Of a stretch of DNA of 64,000 bases, positions 7,678 to 15,574 are shown piece after piece. A model generated the notes under the pieces. The model was not told the origin of the DNA. It was given only the letters and a program-made list of their open reading frames with translations, and searched no databases. Each line of letters opens with the position of its first letter. Within the stretch, counting starts at the first letter, position 1. Both the position numbers and the translations under genes were made by a program. This stretch comes from Rhizobiaceae bacterium (lineage in GTDB: Bacteria; Pseudomonadota; Alphaproteobacteria; Rhizobiales; Rhizobiaceae). The stretch lies in the NCBI GenBank assembly GCA_023953845.1, contig JAMLJC010000001.1, positions 1,674,001 through 1,738,000 of the forward strand, in the 5' to 3' direction.

Positions 7678-9288
7678 ATGATCGAAATCGGGAAGCGCAA
7701 CCCGGCGTGCGGAATCGCCGCCATGGGTCTGCGGACGGCTGGCACGGTGCGGTACAATTTCGCGCCTCATGCGCTTTACGAGGAGGCGCTGCGCCGCGGC
7801 GAGGTGGGACTGACCGCGTTCGGCGCGCTGGTAGCCGACACCGGGCCCTATACCGGCCGCTCGCCGAAGGACAAGTTCGTGGTCCGCGACGAGAACACCG
7901 AGGCGAGCGTCTGGTGGGACAATAACGCGCCGATGTCGCGCGCCCAGTTCGATCTGCTGCATGCCGATTTCCTCGCCCATGCGGCGTCGATGGACCTTTA
8001 TGTGCAGGATCTCGTCGGCGGCGCCGACCCGACACATGCCCTGCCGACACGCGTCGTCACCGAACTCGCCTGGCACTCCCTGTTCATCCGCAACCTGCTG
8101 ATCCGGCCGGACCGCGCGGCGCTCGACAGCTTCGTGCCGGAAATGACGATCATCGACCTGCCGTCCTTCAAGGCCGATCCGGCCCGCCACGGCACCCGCA
8201 CCGACACGGTGATCGCTCTCGATCTTGCCCGCAGGGTCGTGCTGATCGGCGGCACCGCCTATGCCGGCGAGATGAAGAAATCCGTCTTCACGGCGCTCAA
8301 CTATTCGCTGCCGGGCAAGGGCGTGATGCCCATGCACTGTTCGGCCAATGTCGGCCCCGCCGGCGATTCGGCCGTGTTCTTCGGCCTTTCCGGCACCGGC
8401 AAGACGACGCTTTCCACCGATCCGAACCGGACGCTGATCGGCGACGACGAGCATGGCTGGGGCGAGGACGGCGTCTTCAATTTCGAGGGCGGCTGCTATG
8501 CCAAGACCATCCGCCTGTCTGCCGAGGCCGAGCCAGAAATCTTCGCCGCCGCCAATCGTTTCGGAACGGTGCTGGAGAACGTCGTGCTCGACGAGGAGGG
8601 CGTGCCGGACTTCGACGACGAATCGCGCACGGAAAACACGCGCTGCGCCTATCCGCTCGATTTCATCCCGAACGCCAGCGAGAGCGGTCGCGCCGGATAT
8701 CCGAAGAACATCATCATGCTGACGGCCGACGCCTTCGGCGTCATGCCGCCCATCGCGAAACTCACGCCGGCGCAGGCGATGTACCATTTCCTCTCCGGCT
8801 ACACCGCCAAGGTCGCCGGCACAGAGCGTGGGGTGACAGAACCGCAGCCGGAATTCTCGACCTGCTTCGGCTCGCCCTTCCTGCCGCGCCATCCCTCCGA
8901 ATATGGCGACCTGCTGCGCCGGCTGATCGCCGAGCATCAGGTCGACTGCTGGCTGGTCAACACCGGCTGGACCGGGGGCGCCTACGGCGTCGGCAAGCGT
9001 ATGCCGATCAGGGCGACACGCGCGCTTCTCTCCGCCGCGCTCGACGGTTCGCTCGGCAATGCCGAGTTCCGCACCGATGCCAATTTCGGCTTCGCCGTGC
9101 CGGTGGCGGTGCCGGGTGTCGACGCCGCCATTCTCGACCCGCGCTCGACCTGGGCCGATCCCGCCGCATACGACCGGCAGGCCGCCAGACTGGTGTCGAT
9201 GTTCGCCGCCAATTTCGAAAAGTTCGAGAAGCATGTAGACGCCCATGTGATGGAAGCGGCGCCGCAGCTGCGGCAGGCGGCGGAGTGA
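7678..9288 (+). CDS. pckA: Phosphoenolpyruvate carboxykinase (ATP)
   Basis: 536 residues from the ATG at 7678, preceded by CGAGGGGAATGC as ribosome site; this is the usual rhizobial length. The protein has the GLSGTGKTTLS kinase-1a loop (about 236-246), upstream Mn/substrate residues in the KDKFVV and MKKSVFTALNY regions, and GDDEHGW. It converts oxaloacetate plus ATP to PEP, CO2 and ADP, the entry to gluconeogenesis from organic acids. Its neighbourhood with chvI/chvG and the regulatory PTS is conserved in Rhizobiales and ties carbon status to this step. Confidence 0.97.
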   Translation: MIEIGKRNPACGIAAMGLRTAGTVRYNFAPHALYEEALRRGEVGLTAFGALVADTGPYTGRSPKDKFVVRDENTEASVWWDNNAPMSRAQFDLLHADFLAHAASMDLYVQDLVGGADPTHALPTRVVTELAWHSLFIRNLLIRPDRAALDSFVPEMTIIDLPSFKADPARHGTRTDTVIALDLARRVVLIGGTAYAGEMKKSVFTALNYSLPGKGVMPMHCSANVGPAGDSAVFFGLSGTGKTTLSTDPNRTLIGDDEHGWGEDGVFNFEGGCYAKTIRLSAEAEPEIFAAANRFGTVLENVVLDEEGVPDFDDESRTENTRCAYPLDFIPNASESGRAGYPKNIIMLTADAFGVMPPIAKLTPAQAMYHFLSGYTAKVAGTERGVTEPQPEFSTCFGSPFLPRHPSEYGDLLRRLIAEHQVDCWLVNTGWTGGAYGVGKRMPIRATRALLSAALDGSLGNAEFRTDANFGFAVPVAVPGVDAAILDPRSTWADPAAYDRQAARLVSMFAANFEKFEKHVDAHVMEAAPQLRQAAE

Positions 9289-9297
9289 CGTTTGGTT

Positions 9298-9326
9298 GTG
9301 AACAGTGAACGGTGAGCAGTGAACAG
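9298..9326. repeat. Degenerate GTGARCR heptamer tract
   Basis: Four consecutive heptamers (GTGAACA, GTGAACG, GTGAGCA, GTGAACA) follow pckA by ten bases. They are the reverse complement of the unit in the perfect array at 9361-9430, so the two tracts can pair across about 35 bases. Confidence 0.75.
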
Positions 9327-9360
9327 AGGTTGCCGACAGCAGAGACCGGCGTTCCTTTGC

Positions 9361-9430
9361 TCACTGCTCACTGCTCACTGCTCACTGCTCACTGCTCACT
9401 GCTCACTGCTCACTGCTCACTGCTCACTGC
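9361..9430. repeat. Perfect 10-copy tandem heptamer array (TCACTGC)
   Basis: Ten uninterrupted copies of TCACTGC, with a partial copy (TCACC) after the last. The array ends 43 bases before the arfB start. As the unit is 7 bases, gain or loss of one copy changes frame and spacing. An open frame from a GTG at 9312 passes through the array into arfB. Confidence 0.95.
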
Positions 9431-9473
9431 TCACCCTCTTTTCATTTTCTTCCCGTCGGGCCATGTGTTCCGC

Positions 9474-9911
9474 ATGACCAGCGACGACATCATCGAGGTA
9501 GTGGCGGGCGTCGCAATCCATCCGGGCGACCTTGAGGAGACGTTCATCCGGGCGTCCGGTCCCGGCGGGCAGAACGTCAACAAGGTGGCGACGGCGGTGC
9601 AGCTGCGCTTTGATGCCCGCAACGCTGCCGGCCTGCCGGAGCGGGTGCGCGAGCGCGCCCTGAAGCTCGCCGGCCAGCGCGCGACCAAGGATGGCGTGAT
9701 CGTCTTCGAGGCGGGCCGCTTCCGTACGCAGGAGCAGAACAGGGCCGACGCGCGGGCGCGGCTGGTGGCGCTGATCACCAGGGCTGCCGAGCCGCCACCG
9801 CCGCCGCGCAAGAAGACGAAGCCTTCCAGGGGTGCCGTCGAAAGGCGGCTGAAGCAAAAAGCCGGGCGCTCGACGGTGAAGAAGATGCGCGGACGGGTGG
9901 AGCAGGACTGA
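9474..9911 (+). CDS. arfB: Alternative ribosome-rescue factor ArfB (peptidyl-tRNA hydrolase)
   Basis: 145 residues from the ATG at 9474. A frame extending upstream to 9312 would translate the heptamer array, which no family member has. The catalytic GGQ (residues 31-33, in GPGGQNVNKVAT) is that of class I release factors. The basic C-terminal tail (KKTKPSRG to KKMRGR) is the part that enters the empty mRNA channel of stalled ribosomes. It releases nascent chains from non-stop ribosomes in the cytoplasm. Transcription from this side must cross the repeat array. Confidence 0.93.
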   Translation: MTSDDIIEVVAGVAIHPGDLEETFIRASGPGGQNVNKVATAVQLRFDARNAAGLPERVRERALKLAGQRATKDGVIVFEAGRFRTQEQNRADARARLVALITRAAEPPPPPRKKTKPSRGAVERRLKQKAGRSTVKKMRGRVEQD

Positions 9912-9990
9912 GGCTTGTGCAAAGGCCTTTCCATCGCTACGGACGAATGCCAATCTGCGGATCGGGCGGCGCTTTCAGGGAGAATGCCAA

Positions 9991-10512
9991 ATGGGAATGT
10001 TCGATTTCGTCAAGAGTGTCGGCAAGAAGCTCGGCTTCGGTGACGAGGAGGAGGCCGCGCCGAAAGCCGAGGAGCTGAAGAAGGAACTCGATTCCCACAA
10101 GCTGGGTACGGAGAACGTTCAGGTGGTCGTCAAGGGCGACACCGCCGTGCTGAAGGGCGTCGTGAAGGACCAGTCGATCTTCGAGAAGGCGGTGATCGCC
10201 GTCGGCAACACGCTCGGCGTCTCCAAGGTCGAGGCCGAGGAACTCAAGATCGTCGCGCCGGAATCCGGGCTGAAGCTCGACGGCAATGTCGACATGAATG
10301 CCGTGGTGGCGGCCGCGACGCCCGCCAGGGAGCCGGTGTTCTACACGGTGAAGAAGGGCGACAATCTCTGGAAGATCGCCGAGGCGCATTACGGCAAGGG
10401 CAAGGGTGCGAAGAACAACATCATCTTCGAGGCCAACAAGCCGATGCTGAAAAGCCCGGACAAGATCTATCTGGGACAGGTGCTCCGTATCCCCGACATC
10501 GAGCAGGCCTGA
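9991..10512 (+). CDS. BON and LysM domain protein, Kbp/YgaU-like
   Basis: 173 residues with a GGGAG ribosome site. The N-terminus is MGMFDFVKSVGKKLGF, followed by a BON domain (about 25-90) and a C-terminal LysM (about 117-165, VKKGDNLWKIAEAHYG to LGQVLRIPD). This architecture is that of E. coli Kbp (YgaU), a cytoplasmic potassium-binding protein. No signal peptide is visible, which fits a cytoplasmic location despite the LysM. Function is by family only. Confidence 0.88.
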   Translation: MGMFDFVKSVGKKLGFGDEEEAAPKAEELKKELDSHKLGTENVQVVVKGDTAVLKGVVKDQSIFEKAVIAVGNTLGVSKVEAEELKIVAPESGLKLDGNVDMNAVVAAATPAREPVFYTVKKGDNLWKIAEAHYGKGKGAKNNIIFEANKPMLKSPDKIYLGQVLRIPDIEQA

Positions 10513-10685
10513 TCGCGCGGCGACAGGGTCGAACGACCGGCGGCTGGCGCGAAGGCCACTTTGATCCCATATTCGTAGCACCGGATATCGGAACGGCTAG
10601 GCGTATCGGGCATCAACGACGTTTGTCCGCGTCGCCCGCGCCGAATCCGGATAACTGACGGCCGACCTTGACGAGGAGTTGGCGC

Positions 10686-11420
10686 ATGGCGTGCGGATCT
10701 GGATCGTTTCTTCGCGGTTTCGATGTGAAGCGCCTGAAGCTGCTTGCGGGCGCGCTGACCGGATTGCTGATGCTGACGCAGTCGCCGGTTCTCGCGGCTG
10801 ATTGCAAGGCCAGCCCGGCACCTTCGGTCGACTGGCAGGATTGCAACAAGAGCCGGTTGATGATCCCCGGCAGTGCGCTTGCCGGGGCGAACCTGACCAG
10901 CACCGATCTCTCCTACACCGATCTGCGCAATTCGAACCTTGCCAGCGCGAAGCTGGAGAAGGCGACGCTGTTCCGCGCGTCGCTCAACGGCTCCAATGCC
11001 GACAAGGCGAATCTTTCCCGGATCGAGGGCTATCGCACGACCTTCGTCGGCGTTTCGGCGCAGGGCGCATCCTTCGCCAGCGCCGAGCTGCAACGGGCGG
11101 ATTTCAGCGGCGCGAACCTGACCGGCGCGGATTTCCAGAAAGCCGAGCTCGGCCGGGCCGTCTTCGCCGACGCGGTGATCACCGGCGCGAAATTCGCCAT
11201 GGCCAATCTGGCCCGCGCCAATCTTGCCGGCGCCCGCTTCGAAGGACCGCTCGATTTCTCGGGCGGCTTTCTCTTCCTCACCCGTCTGGATGGCCTCGAC
11301 CTGAGTCAGGCGACGGGGCTGGAGCAGTGGCAGATCGATCAGGCCTGCGGCGACGCCAGCACCAGGCTGCCCGCGTCGCTTTCGGCTCCTGCCGACTGGG
11401 CCTGCCCGGCCGGCGAATAA
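10686..11420 (+). CDS. Secreted pentapeptide-repeat protein
   Basis: 244 residues from the ATG at 10686, with GAGGAG eight bases upstream; an in-frame TTG at 10668 is less likely. A hydrophobic segment (LLAGALTGLLMLTQSPVLA) ending in an Ala-x-Ala-like site is a signal peptide. Residues about 65-190 are tandem A(D/N)LXX pentapeptides (for example GANLT, RADFS, GANLT, GADFQ), predicting a right-handed beta-helix. Cysteines near both ends of the mature protein could form disulphides. Periplasmic location is inferred; the function is unknown. Confidence 0.8.
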   Translation: MACGSGSFLRGFDVKRLKLLAGALTGLLMLTQSPVLAADCKASPAPSVDWQDCNKSRLMIPGSALAGANLTSTDLSYTDLRNSNLASAKLEKATLFRASLNGSNADKANLSRIEGYRTTFVGVSAQGASFASAELQRADFSGANLTGADFQKAELGRAVFADAVITGAKFAMANLARANLAGARFEGPLDFSGGFLFLTRLDGLDLSQATGLEQWQIDQACGDASTRLPASLSAPADWACPAGE

Positions 11421-11487
11421 GCCTCGCTTTCCGTTCGACACCTGCGCCGCGTGAGGCTATAGAGCCGCTTCCAACGGATTCCCCGAC

Positions 11488-13077
11488 ATGACCGAGACCA
11501 TCGAACGGGCGGTGGCCCGCCGCCGCACTTTTGCGATCATCGCGCACCCGGATGCCGGCAAGACGACGCTGACGGAGAAGCTGCTGCTGTTCGGCGGCGC
11601 GATCCAGCTCGCCGGCGAGGTGAAGGCCAAGAAGGACCGCATCCAGACCCGATCGGACTGGATGAAGATCGAGCGCGAGCGCGGCATCTCGGTCGTCACC
11701 TCGGTGATGACCTTCGAATATGGCGACAACGTCTTCAACCTGCTCGACACGCCCGGCCACGAGGACTTTGCCGACGACACCTACCGCACGCTCTCGGCGG
11801 TCGATTCGGCCGTGATGGTGATCGATGCGGCCAAGGGCATCGAGCCGCGCACGCTGAAACTGTTCGAGGTCTGCCGCATGCGCGACATTCCGATCGTAAC
11901 CTTCGTCAACAAGATGGACCGCGAGGCCCGCAATACCTTCGAGATCCTCGACGAGATCGAGCAGAAGCTGGCGCTCGACACCGCGCCGATGACGTGGCCG
12001 ATCGGCCAGGGCAGGACCTTCGCCGGCACTTATCATCTCGCCCAGAACGCGGTGCGGCGCAGCGACGAGGAGGTGGAGCGCGTCAAGGTCAACGGCCCGG
12101 ACTCCAACCGCGTCGCGGGGTTGCTGCCGGAAAACGACCGGCAGGAATTCATCGAGGAGCTGGAACTCGCGCGCGAGGCCTGCCGCCCCTTCGATCTCAA
12201 GGCCTTTCGCGAAGGCCATCTGACGCCGGTCTATTTCGGCTCGGCGCTGCGCAATTTCGGCGTGCGCGATCTGATCGAGGCGCTGGGCGATTTCGGCCCG
12301 TCGCCGCGCGACCAGGAAGCGGACACGCGGGTGGTCCATGCGACGGAGGACAAGATGACGTCCTTCGTCTTCAAGATCCAGGCAAACATGGACCCCAATC
12401 ACCGCGACCGCATCGCCTTCGTCCGCGTTTGCTCGGGCAAGCTGGAGCGCGGCATGAAGGCGAAGCTGGTGCGCACCGGCAAGCCGATGAGCCTGACCGC
12501 GCCGCAATTCTTCTTCGCCCGCTCGCGCATCACCGCCGACGAGGCTTTTGCGGGCGACGTCGTCGGCATTCCTAACCACGGCACGCTCAGGATCGGCGAC
12601 ACGCTGACGGAAGGCGAGGAAATCCTGTTCCGCGGCGTGCCGAACTTCGCGCCGGAAATCCTGCGCCGCGTGCGCCTCGGCGACGCCATGAAGGCGAAGA
12701 AACTGAAGGAGGCGCTGCAGCAGATGGCGGAAGAGGGCGTCGTGCAGCTCTTCTCGCCCGAGGACGGCTCGCCGGCCATCGTCGGCGTCGTCGGCGCGCT
12801 GCAGCTCGACGTGCTCAAGGAGCGGCTCAACGTCGAATACGGCCTGCCGGTCGATTTCGAGATGGCGCGCTTCTCGGTCTGCCGGTGGATATCGGCTGAC
12901 AGTTCGCTCGAACTGTCCCGCTTCATCGAAAGCCATCGCGGCGACATCGCCCGCGATCTCGACAACGATCCGGTGTTCCTCGCGCCGCACGAATTCGGCC
13001 TCAACTACGAGGCAGAACGCTGGAAGGACATCCGCTTCGCGGCGGTGAAGGATTATCAGGTCCGCGAGGCGGCCTGA
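11488..13077 (+). CDS. prfC: Peptide chain release factor 3
   Basis: 529 residues, identical in length to E. coli RF3. GTPase motifs are G1 AHPDAGKTT (19-27), switch II DTPGHEDF, and G4 NKMD. Beta-barrel and C-terminal domains of the EF-G-like family follow (for example NVEYGLPVDFE). This GTPase recycles RF1/RF2 from the ribosome after termination. Its last 22 bases overlap the 3' end of the convergent acetyltransferase gene, which suggests no room for a terminator between them. Confidence 0.97.
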   Translation: MTETIERAVARRRTFAIIAHPDAGKTTLTEKLLLFGGAIQLAGEVKAKKDRIQTRSDWMKIERERGISVVTSVMTFEYGDNVFNLLDTPGHEDFADDTYRTLSAVDSAVMVIDAAKGIEPRTLKLFEVCRMRDIPIVTFVNKMDREARNTFEILDEIEQKLALDTAPMTWPIGQGRTFAGTYHLAQNAVRRSDEEVERVKVNGPDSNRVAGLLPENDRQEFIEELELAREACRPFDLKAFREGHLTPVYFGSALRNFGVRDLIEALGDFGPSPRDQEADTRVVHATEDKMTSFVFKIQANMDPNHRDRIAFVRVCSGKLERGMKAKLVRTGKPMSLTAPQFFFARSRITADEAFAGDVVGIPNHGTLRIGDTLTEGEEILFRGVPNFAPEILRRVRLGDAMKAKKLKEALQQMAEEGVVQLFSPEDGSPAIVGVVGALQLDVLKERLNVEYGLPVDFEMARFSVCRWISADSSLELSRFIESHRGDIARDLDNDPVFLAPHEFGLNYEAERWKDIRFAAVKDYQVREAA

Positions 13078-13604
13078 TCCTGCTTCAGCCGCTCGAAAAG
13101 GATGATCGGCTTGTCATGGTAGACGGTGCGCGCCAGCTCGACGAAGCCGAGCTTTCCGGCGACGCGCAGCGAGGGTGCATTTTCAGGATCGATGATGCAG
13201 GTCCGCCGCAGGTTCGGAAAATGCTCGTCGGCCCAGCGAAGCGCCGCGCCGACGGCTTCCGTGGCGATGCCGCGACCCTGCGCCTCGCGCGCAAGCAGCC
13301 AGCCGACCTCCATCGTGTCTTCGGTCGAGGGCGACATGTCGCGGCGGGAGGCAAGGAAACCCGCCTCACCGAGAAAAAGCCCGGTTCGCCTGTCTTCGAT
13401 CGCCCACATGCCGTAGCCGAACAGAGCCCATGTGCCGGCATAGCGAAGCATTCTCGCCCAGGCGTCCTCACGCGGAATCGGCTTGCCGGAAATGAACCGC
13501 ATCACTTCCGCGTCCCGGAGCATGGCGAGATAGGCGTCGAAGATTTCGGGACGATGACCACGCAGCACGAGACGTTCCGTCTCGATGACGACTGCCGCGC
13601 TCAA
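13056..13604 (-). CDS. GNAT-family N-acetyltransferase (RimJ/RimL type)
   Basis: 182 residues if started at the TTG at 13604, which overlaps the coaBC stop as TTGA; GAGG lies upstream. The open frame extends to an ATG at 13682 inside coaBC, but family similarity begins at VVIETERLVLRGHRP. The acetyl-CoA loop is REAQGRGIATEA, and the SLRVAGKLGFVE element is typical of RimJ/RimL-like enzymes. Substrate unknown. It is downstream of coaBC and probably co-transcribed; its 3' end overlaps prfC on the other strand. Confidence 0.82.
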   Translation of the reverse strand: MSAAVVIETERLVLRGHRPEIFDAYLAMLRDAEVMRFISGKPIPREDAWARMLRYAGTWALFGYGMWAIEDRRTGLFLGEAGFLASRRDMSPSTEDTMEVGWLLAREAQGRGIATEAVGAALRWADEHFPNLRRTCIIDPENAPSLRVAGKLGFVELARTVYHDKPIILFERLKQDQAASRT

Positions 13605-14824
13605 ACCGTGATCGTCCTCAGCCTTTCGGCGATCATCGCGGCGAGGCGTTCGGCCACCGCTTCCTTGGTCATGTCCGCCCATTGATCTATGCCGTCGCGC
13701 GAGACGATGGTGACGCTGTTGCGGTCGCCGCCCATCACGCCGCCCGAACCGTCATGGCTGACGTCGTTTGCGACGATGAAGTCCGCGCCCTTCTTCTTCA
13801 GCTTGGCCTCGGCGTTCTTCAGCACGTCCTGCGTTTCCGCCGCGAAGCCGACAACGAGATAGGGCCGTTTCGGGTGATGGCCGATGCCGGCCAGAATGTC
13901 GGGGTTCTCGATCATCTTAAGCGACGGCGGGCCTTCGCCGGCGACCTTCTTGATCTTTTCGCCGGCCTCGTTCGCCGTGCGCCAGTCGGCCACGGCCGCG
14001 ACGAAGATGCCGGCGTCGGCCGGCAACAGTTGCTCCACCGCGTCCTTCATCTCGCGCGCGCTTTCGACATGAACGGTCTTCACCCCAGCGGGATCGTGGA
14101 TGGACACTGGACCGGACACCAGCCGCACATCCGCGCCGAACCGCGCCAGCGCAGCGGCGATGGCATGACCCTGCTTGCCCGACGAGCGGTTGGCGATGTA
14201 GCGCACCGGATCGATCGGTTCATGCGTCGGACCCGACGTGACGATGACCTTTTTCCCCGCCAGCGGCTTCGGGCGGTCGTCGAGCAGCGCTTCGACGGCG
14301 GCGACGATCTCCAGCGGTTCGGCCATGCGGCCTTCACCCGCCTCGCCGCTCTCGGCCATCTCGCCCCTGTTGGGGCCGACAAAGAGAACGTCGTCCTGAA
14401 TGAGCGTCGCATGATTGCGCCGGGTCGCGGGATGGCTCCACATGCGCGGATTCATGGCCGGCGCCATCAGCACGCGCTTGTCGGTGGCGAGCAGCACGTT
14501 CGAGGCAAGGTCGTTCGCCAGCCCGTTGGCGAGCTTGGCCATCAGGTCGGCCGTGGCCGGCGCGACGACGATCAGGTCGGCTTCGCGGGACAGGCGGATA
14601 TGGCCGACATCATGCTCGTCCTGCCGGTCGAACAGGTCGGTGAAGACGTTGCCGGCCGAAAGCGCGCCAACCGAAAGCGGCGTCACGAATTCCTGCGCGG
14701 CGGCGGTCATCACGCACCGCACCGACACGCCGCGCTCGCGCAGACGGCGGATCAGGTCGAGCGATTTGTAGGCCGCGATACCGCCGCTGATGATGAGCAG
14801 GATGCGCTTGCCGGAGAGGATCAT
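13601..14824 (-). CDS. coaBC: Bifunctional phosphopantothenoylcysteine decarboxylase/synthetase
   Basis: 407 residues from the ATG at 14824 with GGGAG upstream; an open extension to 14932 lacks family sequence. The N-terminal CoaC flavoprotein domain has SGGIAAYKSLDLIRRL and the PAMNPRMW substrate loop. The C-terminal CoaB domain has SGPTHEPIDPVRY, NRSSGKQG and AAVADW. It makes 4'-phosphopantetheine from phosphopantothenate and cysteine (CTP-dependent) for coenzyme A. The start ATG overlaps the vapC stop (ATGA), an unusual arrangement because ubiB normally precedes coaBC in relatives. Confidence 0.96.
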   Translation of the reverse strand: MILSGKRILLIISGGIAAYKSLDLIRRLRERGVSVRCVMTAAAQEFVTPLSVGALSAGNVFTDLFDRQDEHDVGHIRLSREADLIVVAPATADLMAKLANGLANDLASNVLLATDKRVLMAPAMNPRMWSHPATRRNHATLIQDDVLFVGPNRGEMAESGEAGEGRMAEPLEIVAAVEALLDDRPKPLAGKKVIVTSGPTHEPIDPVRYIANRSSGKQGHAIAAALARFGADVRLVSGPVSIHDPAGVKTVHVESAREMKDAVEQLLPADAGIFVAAVADWRTANEAGEKIKKVAGEGPPSLKMIENPDILAGIGHHPKRPYLVVGFAAETQDVLKNAEAKLKKKGADFIVANDVSHDGSGGVMGGDRNSVTIVSRDGIDQWADMTKEAVAERLAAMIAERLRTITV

Positions 14825-15243
14825 TGCGGCTCCCAAGGATTTATGAGGGCAATACCACAGTTCTCGAAATCCAGGACATTGCGCGTTGCAAGGGCATATC
14901 CATGGGTGAGTGCAATTGCGGCGATCTCGCAATCCATTTCAGAGATCGGCCGCCCGGCTTGCCGGCGCTGCGAGAATATTCGCGCGTACTGAACGGCGGC
15001 TGCCTCCTCGAAACCGAGAACCGGCGTGGTAAGTCTTTCTTCGAAGAAGAGTTCGATCGAATCGGCGAGCGCTCGTTTGCGCTTGCCATCCTGCATAAGG
15101 GCAAGTCCGGTCAGGAGTTCGGCCTTGTTCACCGATGTCACGAACACTTGATCCGGAGGTTGTTCCCGCAGCCATCCGCCGACGCCTTCGTCCGGCGCCG
15201 GCCGGAATATCTCCGAGATGACGTTGGTATCAAGGATGACCAT
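14821..15243 (-). CDS. vapC: VapC/FitB-type PIN-domain ribonuclease toxin
   Basis: 140 residues from the ATG at 15243; the frame is open further upstream but that part is a shadow of vapB. All PIN acidic residues are present: Asp5 (LDTN), Glu42 (KAELL), Asp104 (MDCEIAAIA) and Asp125 (RNVLDF), so the toxin looks intact. The FitB-like sequence predicts Mg-dependent cleavage of tRNA or other RNA. The start lies 14 bases inside vapB and its stop overlaps the coaBC ATG. Confidence 0.92.
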   Translation of the reverse strand: MVILDTNVISEIFRPAPDEGVGGWLREQPPDQVFVTSVNKAELLTGLALMQDGKRKRALADSIELFFEERLTTPVLGFEEAAAVQYARIFSQRRQAGRPISEMDCEIAAIALTHGYALATRNVLDFENCGIALINPWEPQ

Positions 15244-15514
15244 CGCCCTCGTCCTCCCAATCCTCGAAGGGAACAGGACGAGGCGCTCGTTGACGCGGCG
15301 GGATCGGAATGTCGAAGCCGCCATGCGGTTCCACGAGCTCACGGACGGCGTCGTAGAGATTCCTTGGCGGCCGAGAAACTTTCTCGCGCGCCGAAGCCGC
15401 TTCACGCAGGACGACGCGCAGCTCTGCTTCCAGGGAATTGCCGTGCCGCGCGGCGCGTAGACGCAATCGCTGCTTTGTTTCTTCCTCGACGTCCCTGACG
15501 GTAACGCTGGCCAT
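15230..15514 (-). CDS. vapB: VapB/FitA-type ribbon-helix-helix antitoxin
   Basis: 94 residues, with AGGAGG just upstream. The N-terminus (MASVTVRDVEEETKQRLRLR, then AARHGNSLEAEL) is a FitA-like ribbon-helix-helix DNA-binding domain. The acidic, proline-rich C-terminus (FEDWEDEGD) should wrap the PIN toxin. Antitoxin-before-toxin order with a 14-base overlap ensures antitoxin excess. It probably represses its own promoter through the palindrome at 15558-15574. Confidence 0.92.
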   Translation of the reverse strand: MASVTVRDVEEETKQRLRLRAARHGNSLEAELRVVLREAASAREKVSRPPRNLYDAVRELVEPHGGFDIPIPPRQRAPRPVPFEDWEDEGDGHP

Positions 15515-15557
15515 GTCAGCCTCCTCTCATCGAACAGAATGCTTGCAAAGTAGTCAA

Positions 15558-15574
15558 TGATTGCAATGCAATCA
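15558..15574. promoter_or_regulatory. Palindrome, probable VapB operator
   Basis: TGATTGCA-A-TGCAATCA is a perfect inverted repeat with 8-base arms. It overlaps the ubiB stop codon and lies about 45 bases before vapB. A TTGACT / TTCGAT pair spaced by 17 bases follows toward vapB, giving a plausible promoter next to the operator. Such palindromes are the usual autoregulatory sites of VapBC/FitAB complexes. Confidence 0.6.

Noticed and set aside
7660..9246. 528-codon minus-strand frame opposite pckA
   Set aside because: Shadow of an unmistakable PEP carboxykinase gene.
9361..9430. CRISPR array
   Set aside because: The units are 7-base tandem copies with no spacers and no cas genes in the window.
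9312..9473. N-terminal extension of arfB through the heptamer array
   Set aside because: Translates a repeat (LLTAHCS units) that family members lack; the ATG at 9474 matches the usual length. The open frame is kept only as a finding.
11278..12990. 570-codon minus-strand frame opposite prfC
   Set aside because: Shadow of release factor 3.
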